A stretch of 64,000 nt of DNA from Thiomonas intermedia (GCA_022730375.1 DZDA01000001.1:68471-132470); one strand, 5' to 3'. Numbered from the stretch's first letter, positions 1 to 13,842 are shown. Made by a program: numbers and translations. The notes: a model not told the origin generated them from the letters alone.

Positions 1-361
<361 letters not shown>

Positions 362-649
362 TCAAACGCCCTGCACGGCGGTCATGCGCATGGTGGCCGC
401 ACCAGCGCGCGCCTGCCGCGCCAGCAGATACTCGGCGCTGTCGTAGAAACTGCGCGCCGCCGCCATGTCGGGAAACTTCAGCAGCACGATGCGAGTAGGC
501 GACCAGTCGCCTTCGAGCACCTCGACCGCGCCGCCGCGGATGCAGACCTCCGCGCCATGCGCTTCGATGGCCTGCGAGGACAGCACCTTGTATTGCTCGT
601 ACTGCTGGGGGTCGGTCACATCGACGTTGGCGATGATGTAAGCGCTCAT
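362..649 (-). CDS. DUF1330 family protein
   Basis: 95 aa, MSAYIIANVDVTDPQQYEQYKVLSSQAIEAHGAEVCIRGG..., typical DUF1330; sits between kdsA and eno. Confidence 0.85.
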   Translation of the reverse strand: MSAYIIANVDVTDPQQYEQYKVLSSQAIEAHGAEVCIRGGAVEVLEGDWSPTRIVLLKFPDMAAARSFYDSAEYLLARQARAGAATMRMTAVQGV

Positions 650-656
650 GATGGAG

Positions 657-1523
657 TCAGCTGAAGTGGGTTTCGAGGAAGCCGCGGCGCTTGACTGCGG
701 CGTCGATGTCTTTGAGGCTTTCGAGCAGGGCGCGCATGTGGTGCAGCGGTACGGCGTTGGGGCCGTCGCTCAGCGCCTTGGCCGGATCGGGGTGGGTCTC
801 CATGAATACGCCCGAGACACCCGCGGCAATGGCCGCGCGGGCGAGCACCGGCACGAATTCGCGCTGTCCGCCGGAACTCGTGCCTTGCCCGCCGGGCAAC
901 TGCACCGAATGGGTGGCATCGAACACAACCGGGCTCTGGGTTTCGCGCATGATGGCCAACGAGCGCATGTCGGAGACCAGATTGTTGTAGCCAAAGCTCA
1001 CGCCGCGCTCGCAAGCCATGAACAAGGTGTCGGGATGTCCGGCCTGCACGGCGGCGGCGCGCGCTTTGGTGATGACATTTTTCATGTCGCCCGGCGCGAG
1101 AAACTGGCCCTTCTTTATATTGACCGGCTTGCCCAGGCTGCTGACCGCATGAATGAAGTCGGTCTGGCGGCAGAGGAAGGCCGGCGTCTGCAGCACATCG
1201 ACGATCTCGGCCACGCGCGGGGCCTCTTCGGCGGTGTGCACATCAGTGAGAACGGGCACGCCGATGTCGCGCCGCACCTTGGCCAGAATCTCCAGGCCCT
1301 GCTCCAAACCGGGGCCGCGAAACGATGTGCCGCTCGAGCGATTGGCCTTGTCGTAGCTCGATTTGAAAATCAGCGGAATGTCGAGGGAACGGCAGATGTC
1401 GCGCAACTGCCCGGCCACATCCATTTGCAACTGCTCGGACTCGACCACGCAAGGGCCGCTGATGAGAAAGAACGGCTGATCGAGGCCGACGGGAAATCCG
1501 CAAAGGGTTTGTGGAGTGGGCAT
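657..1523 (-). CDS. kdsA: 2-dehydro-3-deoxyphosphooctonate aldolase (KDO-8-P synthase)
   Basis: 288 aa; [22 protein letters not shown] and [25 protein letters not shown] motifs. Confidence 0.96.
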   Translation of the reverse strand: MPTPQTLCGFPVGLDQPFFLISGPCVVESEQLQMDVAGQLRDICRSLDIPLIFKSSYDKANRSSGTSFRGPGLEQGLEILAKVRRDIGVPVLTDVHTAEEAPRVAEIVDVLQTPAFLCRQTDFIHAVSSLGKPVNIKKGQFLAPGDMKNVITKARAAAVQAGHPDTLFMACERGVSFGYNNLVSDMRSLAIMRETQSPVVFDATHSVQLPGGQGTSSGGQREFVPVLARAAIAAGVSGVFMETHPDPAKALSDGPNAVPLHHMRALLESLKDIDAAVKRRGFLETHFS

Positions 1524-1538
1524 GGTGTGGCGTTCGGG

Positions 1539-4068
<2,530 letters not shown>

Positions 4069-4084
4069 GGCGCCGTACCCGGAA

Positions 4085-4534
4085 TCAGGCGCTGCTGAGC
4101 AGGGCTTTGGCGCGGGCTGCAGCCAGGGCCATGTCGGCGCGACCGGCGAGCTGCGCCTTGAGCGGGCCCATGAGCTTGCCCAAATCCTGCGCGCCGCTGG
4201 CGCCGGTTTGCGCCATCAGCGCGCGGATTTCGGCGTCAATAGCGGCGGCGTCCAGGCGTGCGGGCAGATAGCGCTCGAGAACGACGATCTCGGCGGCCTC
4301 TTTATCCACCAGATCCTGGCGTCCGGCCGGGGTGAATTGCGCAATGGCGTCGCGGCGTTGCTTGATCATTTTGTCGATGATCGCCACGATGGCCGGGTCG
4401 TCCAACTCGATGCGCTCGTCGACTTCCTTTTGCTTCATCGCGGCCATCAACAGGCGAATGGCGCCAAGCAGTGGCGCGTCTTTGGCGCGCATCGCGGCCT
4501 TCATGTCATCCTGAATACGGTCTTTGATTGTCAT
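4085..4534 (-). CDS. GatB/YqeY domain-containing protein
   Basis: 149 aa; MTIKDRIQDDMKAAMRAKDAPLLGAIRLLMAAMKQKEVDER...; adjacent to rpsU as in many proteobacteria. Confidence 0.9.
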   Translation of the reverse strand: MTIKDRIQDDMKAAMRAKDAPLLGAIRLLMAAMKQKEVDERIELDDPAIVAIIDKMIKQRRDAIAQFTPAGRQDLVDKEAAEIVVLERYLPARLDAAAIDAEIRALMAQTGASGAQDLGKLMGPLKAQLAGRADMALAAARAKALLSSA

Positions 4535-4552
4535 GGTGGGTCCAATGCAAAA

Positions 4553-4574
4553 AGCCCGCAGCGATGGGCGGGCT
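4553..4574 (-). terminator. Rho-independent terminator between rpsU and the YqeY gene
   Basis: Stem AGCCCGC (4553-4559) / GCGGGCT (4568-4574); on the minus strand the stem is followed by TTTTT (plus-strand AAAAA at 4549-4553). Confidence 0.7.
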
Positions 4575-4656
4575 ATGAGGCGAGCTGCAGATGCGCGTTG
4601 CTGCGGTGCGCATTCCGTTGCGGGCGCCAGACAAAACAGCAGTCAGCGCGCGGAAA

Positions 4657-4689
4657 CGAAAGATCAGCGAAAGATCAGCGAAAGATCAG
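4657..4689. repeat. Three perfect tandem copies of the 11-mer CGAAAGATCAG
   Basis: 4657-4667, 4668-4678 and 4679-4689 read identically; immediately 3' of rpsU. Confidence 0.95.
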
Positions 4690-4698
4690 GCGGGTGAA

Positions 4699-4911
4699 TC
4701 AGTATTTGCGCTCGGGCAGCGTTTGGCTGCGGATACGCTTGTAATGGCGCTTGACCGCTGCGGCCTTCTTGCGCTTGCGCTCTGCGGTCGGCTTTTCATA
4801 GAACTCGCGAGCGCGCAGTTCGGTGAGCAGGCCGAGTTTTTCGATGGTGCGCTTGAAGCGACGCAGTGCGACGTCGAACGGCTCGTTTTCTTTAACGCGA
4901 ATGGTGGTCAT
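4699..4911 (-). CDS. rpsU: 30S ribosomal protein S21
   Basis: 70 aa; [59 protein letters not shown]. Confidence 0.98.
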   Translation of the reverse strand: MTTIRVKENEPFDVALRRFKRTIEKLGLLTELRAREFYEKPTAERKRKKAAAVKRHYKRIRSQTLPERKY

Positions 4912-5083
4912 TGATGAACTTCAATCCAATGTAGGCAGGCCAGGCGGGTTTGTCGTACTGGTGTTGTCGTACTAGTCGTTTCAACGACGCGGTTCAACTG
5001 CTTGGGTACTGGGCTGCGTGGGCCAAACTCGCAGCAGCCAAGCCTAGTGCGGCCTGCCGTGTCGAGGAGTAAAAATCTAAAGA

Positions 5084-5111
5084 TTATATGCCCTAATTTT
5101 GAAGGCAACAA
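5084..5111 (-). promoter_or_regulatory. Candidate sigma70 promoter for rpsU
   Basis: Minus strand TTGTTG (5106-5111), 16-nt spacer, TATAAT (5084-5089); predicted leader of about 165 nt to the rpsU start. Confidence 0.55.
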
Positions 5112-5132
5112 ATACCCAGCCGCAAGACGATA

Positions 5133-6371
5133 TCAGAGCGCCTGCGCACAGGCGGCGGCGGAACTCCAGGCCCACTGGAAGTTGTAGCCGCCAAGCCAGC
5201 CGGTGACGTCGACGACTTCGCCGATGAAATACAGCCCCGGGACATCCCTCGCCATGAGAGTCGATGACGAGAGTGCCCGGGTATCGATACCGCCGGCGGT
5301 GACCTCGGCTTTGCGCCAGCCCAGCGTGCCGCTCGGCAGCACGGGCCAGGCGTGCCAGTGCTGCCAGAGGGTTCGCAGCGCTTTGTCGCTGAAATCGGCC
5401 ATGCGACGGTCGGCGTCGCCGGTCTGTGCGCACAGGGCGTGGGCTAGGCGTTGCGGCAGGTGTTGGCTGAGTTCGCCTGCGAGGGTGCGGCGATTGCCCT
5501 GCTTGGATTGAATCCACGCCGCTTCGGAGACTTCGCCCATCAGGTTGATCCGTAGGGGTTTGCCCGCTTGCCAGTAAGTTGAGGCTTGCAGGATTGCCGG
5601 GCCGCTGAGTCCGCGGTGGGTAAACAACAGGTCTTCGCGGAAATTGACGGTGCGATGCTCGTAGTCCGTCTGAATGTCCACCTCGAGCGAGACGCCGCTG
5701 AGGTCGGCAAACGGGGCCCATAGCGCAGGGTCGAACGCCAACGGCGCCAGGGCAGGGCGGGGCGGTACGATCGGCAGGCCGAATTGCTCGGCGAGTTGGT
5801 AGCCAAACGGACTGGCGCCAATCTGCGGAATCGACAACCCTCCGGTGGCGACAACCAGGGCGCCAGCGCTCACCCAGCCTTTTGCGGTACGCACGCGAAA
5901 GCCGGGGGCGGCGGCTTCGACCGCTTCCACCGCGCACGGTTGCCAGTGCGTCACCTGGCCTGCGGCGCATTCTTCGAGCAGGGTGGTGATGAGTTGCTCT
6001 GCCGAGTCGTCGCAAAACAGCTGTCCCTTGTGTTTTTCGTGGAAGCCGATGCGGTGCTTGCGCAGCAGCGCGATGATGTCTTGCGGCCCGTATCGGGAGA
6101 GCGCCGATTTGCAGAAATGCGGGTTGCCTGACAGAAAATTTTCAGAACGCGTGTGCAGATTGGTGAAGTTGCTGCGCCCGCCGCCGGAGATGCGGATTTT
6201 CTCGGCGACCTTGGGCCAATGGTCGAGCAACAGCACGCGCCGCCCGCGTTGTCCGGCCAGCGCGGCGCAGAGCAGCCCGGCTGCGCCCGCGCCGATGATG
6301 ACGGCGTCGAAGCGGGGCTGATGAGGTGCGGGGGAGCGGAAGGTGGCTTGGAAGGCTAGACTGCCGGGCAT
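5133..6371 (-). CDS. NAD(P)/FAD-dependent oxidoreductase, HI0933/BaiN-like
   Basis: ORF track 5133-6428; likely start is the ATG at 6371 ([43 protein letters not shown]). Contains [11 protein letters not shown] and [22 protein letters not shown], typical of this family. Confidence 0.85.
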   Translation of the reverse strand: MPGSLAFQATFRSPAPHQPRFDAVIIGAGAAGLLCAALAGQRGRRVLLLDHWPKVAEKIRISGGGRSNFTNLHTRSENFLSGNPHFCKSALSRYGPQDIIALLRKHRIGFHEKHKGQLFCDDSAEQLITTLLEECAAGQVTHWQPCAVEAVEAAAPGFRVRTAKGWVSAGALVVATGGLSIPQIGASPFGYQLAEQFGLPIVPPRPALAPLAFDPALWAPFADLSGVSLEVDIQTDYEHRTVNFREDLLFTHRGLSGPAILQASTYWQAGKPLRINLMGEVSEAAWIQSKQGNRRTLAGELSQHLPQRLAHALCAQTGDADRRMADFSDKALRTLWQHWHAWPVLPSGTLGWRKAEVTAGGIDTRALSSSTLMARDVPGLYFIGEVVDVTGWLGGYNFQWAWSSAAACAQAL

Positions 6372-7398
6372 GCTGGTTCTTGGAATTGAAACGTCGTGCG
6401 ATGAAACCGCCGCCGCACTGTACGACACCGATGCGGGGCTGCTCGGTCACGCCCTGCATTCGCAGGTCGATATGCATCAGGCCTATGGCGGGGTCGTACC
6501 TGAGCTGGCCTCGCGCGACCACATCCGCCGCCTTCTGCCTTTGACCGACCTGGCCCTAAAACAGGCGGGGGTGCTGCTGGATCAGGTGGACGCCATCGCT
6601 TACACCCGCGGGCCGGGGCTGGCGGGGGCGTTGCTGGTCGGGGCGGGCGTGGCCTCGGCTTTGGGCATGGCGCTGGGCAAGCCGTTGATCGGGGTTCATC
6701 ACCTCGAAGGGCATCTGTTGTCTCCCCTGCTTTCGAAGCAGCCGCCCACCTTCCCCTTCCTCGCGCTGCTGGTGTCTGGCGGGCACACCATGCTGCTCGA
6801 CGTGCAGGCCTTCGGTCAGTACACGCTGCTGGGCGAGACGGTCGATGATGCGGCCGGTGAGGCTTTCGACAAATCGGCGAAATTGCTCGGGCTGGGTTAT
6901 CCCGGCGGGCCGGAACTGGCCCGGCTCGCCGCCTTCGGCAATCCGGCCGCGTTTGATCTTCCGAGGCCGAAGATGCACAGCCCGGATCTCGACTTTTCGT
7001 TTGCCGGTCTGAAAACCGCCGTGCTCACGCAGGTGCGCGGCCTGGGCTCGAATCTGTGCGAACAGGCCCGGGCCGATCTGGCCGCGGCCGCGCAAGAAGC
7101 GATCACCGATGTGCTGGTGCACAAAACCGCGCGCGCGCTGCAAGCGACGGGAAGAAGGTCGGTGGTCGTCGCGGGAGGCGTGGGCGCGAACCGGCAATTA
7201 CGGGAGAAACTGGCCGCGACGCTGTCGGCGCGCGGTGTGGCGTTATTTTTTCCCGAGCTGGAATGGTGCACCGACAACGGCGCGATGATTGCCCTGGCCG
7301 GCGCCCTGCGCTTGCAGGCGCACCCCGAAGCGGCCCGTGCGGCCGGGCCGTTCGATGTGCTGCCGCGCTGGGATTTGACGCAGATCGGGTCGGCCTAA
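6370..7398 (+). CDS. tsaD: tRNA N6-adenosine threonylcarbamoyltransferase
   Basis: [19 protein letters not shown]...; [32 protein letters not shown] and [12 protein letters not shown] motifs; start re-set to 6370. Confidence 0.97.
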   Translation: MLVLGIETSCDETAAALYDTDAGLLGHALHSQVDMHQAYGGVVPELASRDHIRRLLPLTDLALKQAGVLLDQVDAIAYTRGPGLAGALLVGAGVASALGMALGKPLIGVHHLEGHLLSPLLSKQPPTFPFLALLVSGGHTMLLDVQAFGQYTLLGETVDDAAGEAFDKSAKLLGLGYPGGPELARLAAFGNPAAFDLPRPKMHSPDLDFSFAGLKTAVLTQVRGLGSNLCEQARADLAAAAQEAITDVLVHKTARALQATGRRSVVVAGGVGANRQLREKLAATLSARGVALFFPELEWCTDNGAMIALAGALRLQAHPEAARAAGPFDVLPRWDLTQIGSA

Positions 7399-7424
7399 GA
7401 GCCGTTTCAGCTTAGTCGTTTGGC

Positions 7425-8192
7425 CTAGATTTCCCACACGCCTTGCGGCTGGAAGTCGCTGTCCTCGCCCTTGCTCGCCAGACCGCGGGCGTTGCACACC
7501 ACTCGCGAAGCGACTACCCGGTAGTCGTGCCGACAGTGCAGATGGCCGTGCAGCCACAGTGTGCTGTGCGCAATCAGATCGTCATAGGCGTTGCAGAAAC
7601 TCGCCGTCGAGGCGTTGACGGGATAGCGCGCGTCGTTGCTGCGCAGGCTGGGCGCGAAATGGGTGATGACCAGAGTGGCATCGTCCGCGTCTGAGAGATT
7701 GGCGGGATTGGTCAGTTGATCGCGCAACCAGTTACGGCAAAGCTGCCCCTCTTCTCGCAGTTCGGCCACGCCCATGGGCTTGTCGTGGCGTGTGGCGCAT
7801 TGCACCTGTTCGGCAAAGTAGCGGGCTGCGCGCATGCAGCGCTCGATGCCTTCGGCGCCGAACAGCTCGAAATCATTCCACAGCGTGGTACCTAGCACCC
7901 GGATGGTGCGTCCCTGGTGTTCGATTCGAGTCTGCTCGCGGTGCAGCATGGTGAAGCCCAGACGGTCGCAGCGCTCGCGCAGCGCGTCCAGGGTTTGATC
8001 AAAATCCTTGCGGTCGTGCTCGTGGTTGCCGGGCACGTAAATGACCGGTACGGGCCAGTCGCGGAACAGGTCGATCTGGGTGTGATGGGCGTCGATATCG
8101 CCCGCAAGAACCAACAGATCGGCATCGGGCGCGGGCTGAGGCGCGAAGGTCTCGGTTTCCAGATGCAGGTCGGAGAGAAGTTGAATGCGCAT
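7425..8192 (-). CDS. Calcineurin-like metallophosphoesterase
   Basis: 255 aa; QLLSDLHLE...LLVLAGDID...VPGNHEH...WLHGHLH motifs. Confidence 0.9.
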   Translation of the reverse strand: MRIQLLSDLHLETETFAPQPAPDADLLVLAGDIDAHHTQIDLFRDWPVPVIYVPGNHEHDRKDFDQTLDALRERCDRLGFTMLHREQTRIEHQGRTIRVLGTTLWNDFELFGAEGIERCMRAARYFAEQVQCATRHDKPMGVAELREEGQLCRNWLRDQLTNPANLSDADDATLVITHFAPSLRSNDARYPVNASTASFCNAYDDLIAHSTLWLHGHLHCRHDYRVVASRVVCNARGLASKGEDSDFQPQGVWEI

Positions 8193-8482
8193 GGCGCGGT
8201 GATCGGTGCGTTGATTGGTTTGTTAACGCACTGTAAACCGGTTCGCGTCGCTTGCCAGCGTCTATGGGCCAACAAAACGGGCGCGCCGTGAACAAATCCG
8301 CAGCGCGGGCGCGGGCGGGTTGCCTACAGGCTGTGCGGTGGCGCGCGAACCAAACGATTTCCGGGATTTCCGGGATCTGATTTTCGGAGCGCCTCCGGTT
8401 CAGGCTAGAATGAGCGGCTTTTCACCTTCACGGCGCGGAATGGTTTCTTCTGCGTTCGCGTGTTCTCTACAAGGAAACTGAC

Positions 8483-8752
8483 ATGTCTGTTGCAGAAATC
8501 AACAAGGCGCAAATCGTCGCCGACAATGCCCGTGGTACGGGCGATACCGGATCTCCCGAAGTGCAGGTCGCTTTGCTGACCGCGCGCATCAACGACTTGA
8601 CCGGTCACTTCAAGACGCATGCCAAAGACCATCATGGTCGTCGCGGCCTGCTCAAGATGGTGAGCCGCCGTCGCAAGTTGCTCGACTACCTGAAAGACAA
8701 GGACGCTGATCGTTATCGCGCCCTGATCGCCAAGCTCAGCCTGCGCAAGTAA
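8483..8752 (+). CDS. rpsO: 30S ribosomal protein S15
   Basis: 89 aa; [53 protein letters not shown]. Confidence 0.98.
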   Translation: MSVAEINKAQIVADNARGTGDTGSPEVQVALLTARINDLTGHFKTHAKDHHGRRGLLKMVSRRRKLLDYLKDKDADRYRALIAKLSLRK

Positions 8753-8768
8753 GGGTCTGCTTTGCAAG

Positions 8769-8804
8769 AACGCCTGTGTGAGTTTGTCGGCACAGGCGTT
8801 TTTT
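8769..8804 (+). terminator. Rho-independent terminator after rpsO
   Basis: AACGCCTGTG (8769-8778) / CACAGGCGTT (8791-8800), 10-bp stem followed by a T run. Confidence 0.8.
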
Positions 8805-8891
8805 GTATGGGCGTTGTGGTTTGCAAGGTTTGAAGCGTCGCGCCTCTGGTGGGGTGCGGCGTGGGTTTCAAGGGGGCGGTGTGACCCGTGT

Positions 8892-8932
8892 CATTCCACC
8901 GACGCGCCGGATGGCCGGGCGTCGCTGGAATG
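8892..8932 (+). promoter_or_regulatory. Long imperfect hairpin in the pnp leader
   Basis: CATTCCA (8892-8898) pairs with TGGAATG (8926-8932) and GACGC (8901-8905) with GCGTC (8919-8923); lies between the rpsO terminator and the pnp ATG. Confidence 0.6.
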
Positions 8933-9027
8933 GCATCACTCCGCCAGGTTTTTAACGGGCGCTGCTCGTGGCGATCTTCGACCCTCAGGACGAAGATCGC
9001 AGTTGCGCCTTGATCAAGGAGTTTGCC

Positions 9028-11202
9028 ATGTTCAACAAAGTCGTCAAAACCTTCCAGTGGGGACGCCATCAAGTCACGATGGAAACGGGCGAGATTGCGC
9101 GCCAGGCCAGCGGTGCCGTGCTGCTCAATATGGACGATACCGTGGTGCTCGCCACGGTGGTGGGCGCGCGTACGGCCAAGGCGGGGCAGGATTTTTTCCC
9201 CCTGACCGTCGATTACATCGAGAAGACCTATGCGGCGGGCCGCATTCCCGGTGGCTTTTTCAAGCGGGAAGGCCGCCCCAGCGAGAACGAAACGCTGACC
9301 TCGCGTTTGATCGACCGCCCGATTCGTCCTTTGTTTCCTGAGGGGTATTTCAACGAGGTTCAGGTGGTGGTGCATGTGCTGTCCATCAACCCGGAGGTCG
9401 AGGCGGATATTCCGGCCCTGCTGGCTTCAAGCGCCGCGCTGGCGGTGTCCGGCTTGCCGTTCAATGGTCCGGTGGGCGCTGCCCGCGTGGGTTATGTCAA
9501 CGGCAGCTATGTGCTCAACCCCAGCCGCGCCGAACTGGCCGACAGCCGCCTTGAACTGGTGGTGGCGGGTACGGAATCGGCCGTGCTGATGGTCGAGAGC
9601 GAGGCCGATCAGTTGTCTGAAGAGGTCATGCTCGAAGCCGTGATGTTCGGCCATGCGCAGTTCCAGACGGCGATCAACGCCATCCACGAGTTGGTGCGCG
9701 ATGGCGGCAAACCCGCCTGGGACTGGGCCGCGCCCGAGAAAGATCAGGCACTGATCGACCGCATTCAGGCACTGGCCGGTGACGATATTCGCGCCGCCTA
9801 CAAAATCACCCAGAAGCAGGCGCGCACGCAGGCCTTGCGCGAAGCGACGGCCAAGGTGCATGCCGGTTTGGCCGAGGCGGGCATCGAGGCCGATGGGTTG
9901 AAGGTCGATCCGGCCAAGGTCGACGGCATTCTCTTCGACATGGAAGCGCGTATCGTGCGCGACCAGATTCTCGCGGGCGAGCCGCGCATCGATGGTCGCG
10001 ATACCCGCACCGTGCGTCCTTTGAGCATCCGTACTTCGGTGTTGCCGCGCACGCATGGCAGCGCGCTGTTCACCCGCGGTGAAACCCAGGCGCTGGCCGT
10101 GGCCACGCTGGGCACCGACCAGGATGCGCAGATCATCGATGCGCTGTCCGGCGAATACCGCGACCGCTTCCTGCTGCACTACAACATGCCGCCGTTCGCC
10201 ACGGGCGAGACGGGCCGCGTGGGCACGCCCAAGCGCCGCGAAATCGGCCACGGCCGCCTGGCCAAGCGTGCGCTGCTGGCGGTGCTGCCGAAAAAAGAAG
10301 ACTTCGCCTACACCATGCGCGTGGTGTCGGAGGTGACCGAGTCGAACGGTTCGTCGTCCATGGCGTCGGTGTGCGGCGGCTGCCTGGCGCTGCTCGACGC
10401 GGGTGTGCCGCTGAAGGCGCATGTGGCCGGTATCGCCATGGGCCTGATCAAGGAAGGCAACCGCTTTGCGGTGCTGACCGACATTCTCGGCGACGAAGAT
10501 CACCTCGGCGACATGGACTTCAAGGTGGCCGGCTCGGCCTCGGGCGTGACCGCGCTGCAGATGGACATCAAGATTCAGGGCATCACCCGCGAGATCATGC
10601 AGGTGGCGCTGGCACAGGCGCGCGAGGCGCGCATGCACATCCTGGGCGTCATGCAGCAGGAAGTCGGCGGTGCGCGTGAAGAGGTTTCGCAGTTCGCTCC
10701 GCGTCTCTATACCCTGAAGATCAATCCCGAGCGCATCCGAGACGTCATCGGCAAGGGCGGCGCCACCATTCGCGCGCTCACCGAAGAAACCGGCACGCAG
10801 ATCAATATCGGCGAGGACGGCACCATCACCATCGCCTCGACCGACGCCGACAAGGCCGCGATCGCCAAGCAGCGCATCATCGACCTCACCGCCGAAGTGG
10901 AAGTGGGTCAGGTGTATGACGGCGCCGTGGTCAAGATTCTCGATTTCGGCGCGCTGGTGAACGTGCTGCCGGGCAAGGACGGTCTGCTGCACATCTCGCA
11001 GATCGCCAACGAGCGCATCAACAAGGTGAGCGACTTCCTGCAAGAGGGCCAGAAGGTGCGCGTCAAGGTCATCGAGACGGATGACAAGGGCCGCTTCCGT
11101 CTGTCGATCAAGGCACTGCTGGGTGAGGAACTGGAAGCAGCACTTGCGCAGCCGGTCGTGGCGCCCGCTGCCGCTGATGCCGACCTTGAGCCGGGCGTCT
11201 GA
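9028..11202 (+). CDS. pnp: Polyribonucleotide nucleotidyltransferase
   Basis: Start re-set to the ATG at 9028 (AAGGAG upstream): [34 protein letters not shown] ([17 protein letters not shown]) and S1 domains at the C-terminus. Confidence 0.97.
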   Translation: MFNKVVKTFQWGRHQVTMETGEIARQASGAVLLNMDDTVVLATVVGARTAKAGQDFFPLTVDYIEKTYAAGRIPGGFFKREGRPSENETLTSRLIDRPIRPLFPEGYFNEVQVVVHVLSINPEVEADIPALLASSAALAVSGLPFNGPVGAARVGYVNGSYVLNPSRAELADSRLELVVAGTESAVLMVESEADQLSEEVMLEAVMFGHAQFQTAINAIHELVRDGGKPAWDWAAPEKDQALIDRIQALAGDDIRAAYKITQKQARTQALREATAKVHAGLAEAGIEADGLKVDPAKVDGILFDMEARIVRDQILAGEPRIDGRDTRTVRPLSIRTSVLPRTHGSALFTRGETQALAVATLGTDQDAQIIDALSGEYRDRFLLHYNMPPFATGETGRVGTPKRREIGHGRLAKRALLAVLPKKEDFAYTMRVVSEVTESNGSSSMASVCGGCLALLDAGVPLKAHVAGIAMGLIKEGNRFAVLTDILGDEDHLGDMDFKVAGSASGVTALQMDIKIQGITREIMQVALAQAREARMHILGVMQQEVGGAREEVSQFAPRLYTLKINPERIRDVIGKGGATIRALTEETGTQINIGEDGTITIASTDADKAAIAKQRIIDLTAEVEVGQVYDGAVVKILDFGALVNVLPGKDGLLHISQIANERINKVSDFLQEGQKVRVKVIETDDKGRFRLSIKALLGEELEAALAQPVVAPAAADADLEPGV

Positions 11203-11216
11203 TCGCTACGGGTTTC

Positions 11217-12197
11217 ATGCGCGCCATCGAAATCTCCCAGCCCGGCGGACCTGAAGTCCTGCGTCTTTGCGAGCGGCCGATGCCGCAAGCAGGCGCGGGC
11301 GAGGTTTTGCTGCGCGTGCGAGCGTTCGGCGTCAACCGGCCCGATGCCTTGCAGCGGCGCGGTCTGTATCCGCCGCCTGCGGGTGCGCCCGACCTTCCGG
11401 GGCTGGAGGTCTGCGGCGAAATCGTCTCGGGCGATCTGGCGGGAACTGATTTGCACCAGGGCGATATCGTCTGTGCGCTCGTCGCCGGGGGTGGCTACGC
11501 CGAATATTGCGTGGCTCCCACTGGCCAGTGCCTGCCCTTGCCGGGCGGGCTGAGTGCGGAGGAGGGCGCTGCCCTGCCGGAAACCGCGTTTACCGTCTGG
11601 CACAACGTGTTCGAGCGTGGACACTTGCAAACCGGTGAGATGTTGCTGGTGCAGGGGGGTAGCAGCGGCATCGGCACGATGGCCATTCAACTGGCTGCGG
11701 CCAGCGGCGCACGCGTCATCGCCACAGCCGGCTCAGACGAAAAATGTGCCGCCTGCATCAAACTCGGCGCGGAACTGGCCATCAACTATCGCACGCAGGA
11801 TTTTGTCGAGGCCATACAGGCGCACACAGCAGAGCGTGGCGCCGACGTCATTCTGGACATGGTGGCGGGCAGCTATCTCGCCCGTGAGCAGCGTTGCCTC
11901 GCCGAAGAGGGACGGCTCGTGGTCATCGCCGTGCAGGGGGGCATGAAGGCTGAAATCGATGCCGGTCTGCTGATGCGCAGGCGCCAGACCCTCACCGGCT
12001 CGACTTTGCGCGCTCGCAGCGTGGCCTTCAAGAGCGCCGTTGCGCAGGCCTTGCAAAAAACGGTTTGGCCCTGGATCGAGCAAGGTCGTGTGCGACCTGT
12101 GATCGACGCCGTATTCCCCGCCGAGGAAATCGTGCAGGTGCACCAGCGCATGGAGCAAGGGCAACACATTGGCAAACTCGTGCTGCGCTGGTCTTGA
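11217..12197 (+). CDS. NAD(P)H-quinone oxidoreductase (zinc-independent MDR, PIG3-like)
   Basis: 326 aa; [17 protein letters not shown]..., [30 protein letters not shown]. Confidence 0.92.
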   Translation: MRAIEISQPGGPEVLRLCERPMPQAGAGEVLLRVRAFGVNRPDALQRRGLYPPPAGAPDLPGLEVCGEIVSGDLAGTDLHQGDIVCALVAGGGYAEYCVAPTGQCLPLPGGLSAEEGAALPETAFTVWHNVFERGHLQTGEMLLVQGGSSGIGTMAIQLAAASGARVIATAGSDEKCAACIKLGAELAINYRTQDFVEAIQAHTAERGADVILDMVAGSYLAREQRCLAEEGRLVVIAVQGGMKAEIDAGLLMRRRQTLTGSTLRARSVAFKSAVAQALQKTVWPWIEQGRVRPVIDAVFPAEEIVQVHQRMEQGQHIGKLVLRWS

Positions 12198-12235
12198 GCC
12201 GCGCGCCACAAAACGACATCAGACAGGAGCAAAGC

Positions 12236-12979
12236 ATGCGTCAGCAATTCGTCGCAGGAAACTGGAAAATGCATGGCAGTCTGGCGAGCAATGCCGCGCT
12301 GCTGGCCGAGGTTCTTGCCGGAGTGGGAACCGCGCGTTGCGAAGTGGCGATCTGCGTGCCCTATCCCTATCTCTCTCAAGTGCAGCAACTGCTGCAGACC
12401 AGCCAGGTTGCGCTGGGGGCGCAGGATTGTTCGGTGCATCAGAGCGGCGCACACACCGGCGAAGTGGCCGTGAGCATGCTGCAGGATTTTGGCTGCCGCT
12501 ATGTCATCGTCGGCCACTCCGAGCGCCGCGCCGACCATCATGAATCCGATGTGCTCGTCGCGGCCAAGGCGGAGCGTGCGCTCGAAGCGGGCATGACGCC
12601 CATCGTCTGCGTGGGAGAAACACTGGCCGAGCGCGAGTCGGGTCTGACCCGTTCCGTGGTGCTGCGTCAGTTGCTGGCGGTCACCCATCTTCTGCGAGAG
12701 CAGACATCGCGCATCGTCGTCGCTTACGAACCCGTCTGGGCGATCGGCACTGGCCTCACGGCGACCCCGGAGCAGGCGCAAGAAGTGCACGCTGTGTTGC
12801 GGGAGCATCTGCGCACGGTGAGCGAAGCCGCTGCGGGTGTGCGGATTCTGTACGGCGGCAGTGTGAAGCCCGACAATGCGGCGGTGCTGTTTTCGCAGGC
12901 CGACATCGATGGCGGCCTCATCGGTGGGGCGTCGCTCAAGGCGGCTGATTTTCTGGCGATCACCGCGGCAGCGCGTTAA
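12236..12979 (+). CDS. tpiA: Triosephosphate isomerase
   Basis: Start re-set to 12236: [14 protein letters not shown]...; [20 protein letters not shown] and YGGSVKPDN motifs. Confidence 0.97.
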   Translation: MRQQFVAGNWKMHGSLASNAALLAEVLAGVGTARCEVAICVPYPYLSQVQQLLQTSQVALGAQDCSVHQSGAHTGEVAVSMLQDFGCRYVIVGHSERRADHHESDVLVAAKAERALEAGMTPIVCVGETLAERESGLTRSVVLRQLLAVTHLLREQTSRIVVAYEPVWAIGTGLTATPEQAQEVHAVLREHLRTVSEAAAGVRILYGGSVKPDNAAVLFSQADIDGGLIGGASLKAADFLAITAAAR

Positions 12980-13047
12980 GACTGAATGATTGATTCGCAG
13001 GTTCGTCCTGCTTTGTGAAGTGAAGTTGTAAATCGCGCCTGGCGCGG

Positions 13048-13485
13048 ATGAGTGCACAAATGCAAATTCTTTTGACCTTGACTCTGGTGGTGCAGATTCT
13101 GTCTGCGCTGGTGATGATCGTTCTGGTGTTGATGCAGCACGGCAAAGGGGCCGATATGGGCGCTTCTTTCGGCTCTGGTGCGTCGGGCAGTCTGTTCGGG
13201 GCAACCGGTTCGGCGAATTTTTTGAGCCGGAGCACGGCGGTTGCCGCCACGCTGTTTTTCGTCACCACGCTGATGATGGCCTATTTCGGTAACCGCGCCA
13301 ATTCCGGCGATGGCGGACTGATGGAAAAACTCGCTGCGCCCGCGCCCGTGGCCTCGGTTGCGGCGCCCGCCAAACCAGTGGGCCCGATCAGCGAAATTCC
13401 TGGGGTGCCGAGTGCAGTCGGCAAGGCTTCGCAAGCCGCCGCGCAACCTAAGAAGGCCGCGTCTGCGGCGTCCGCGAGCCGGTAA
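13048..13485 (+). CDS. secG: Preprotein translocase subunit SecG
   Basis: 145 aa; VLVLMQHGKGADMGASFGSGASGSLFGATGSANFLSRSTAVAATLFF. Confidence 0.95.
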   Translation: MSAQMQILLTLTLVVQILSALVMIVLVLMQHGKGADMGASFGSGASGSLFGATGSANFLSRSTAVAATLFFVTTLMMAYFGNRANSGDGGLMEKLAAPAPVASVAAPAKPVGPISEIPGVPSAVGKASQAAAQPKKAASAASASR

Positions 13486-13497
13486 ATTCGCGTGTCA

Positions 13498-13525
13498 TGC
13501 ACCATCGCTCATCACCGATGGTGCA
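13498..13525 (+). terminator. Perfect 10-bp hairpin just after secG (terminator-like, no T tract)
   Basis: TGCACCATCG (13498-13507) / CGATGGTGCA (13516-13525), 8-nt loop. Confidence 0.5.
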
Positions 13526-13607
13526 TTGCAGCAAACACAGGCTCTGCGGCTTGTCAATCTGATCTGTAGTTGAGCATTGCGTTAGAGCAATATCCGACTA
13601 TTGCGTG

Positions 13608-13637
13608 TTGCTTCGCTGCATTGGAAACATGTAAAAT
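13608..13637 (+). promoter_or_regulatory. Candidate sigma70 promoter upstream of tRNA-Leu/nuo
   Basis: TTGCTT (13608-13613), 18-nt spacer, TAAAAT (13632-13637). Confidence 0.45.
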
Positions 13638-13842
13638 TCTTCTGTTTTGCAAATCCGGCAACAAACAAGAAGCGGGGTGGTGAGCGTGCCTTTTGAAGCG
13701 CTTTAAGCCGCAGCGCGGAAGATAGACCACACAACGGCGATGATCCTCATGATCGCCGTGGGCTGTCCCTAATGAGTTGTTGCGCTGGGCCACTTTCGCC
13801 GTGCAGGTCAAGCGGTGGTGTTCAGGTGGTATCCGGTTTTGA

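Noticed and set aside
4657-4689. Possible CRISPR-like array
   Set aside because: Only three 11-bp copies with no spacers; a simple tandem repeat.
9427-11043. 538-aa ORF antisense to pnp
   Set aside because: High-GC shadow ORF; pnp on the other strand is unambiguous.
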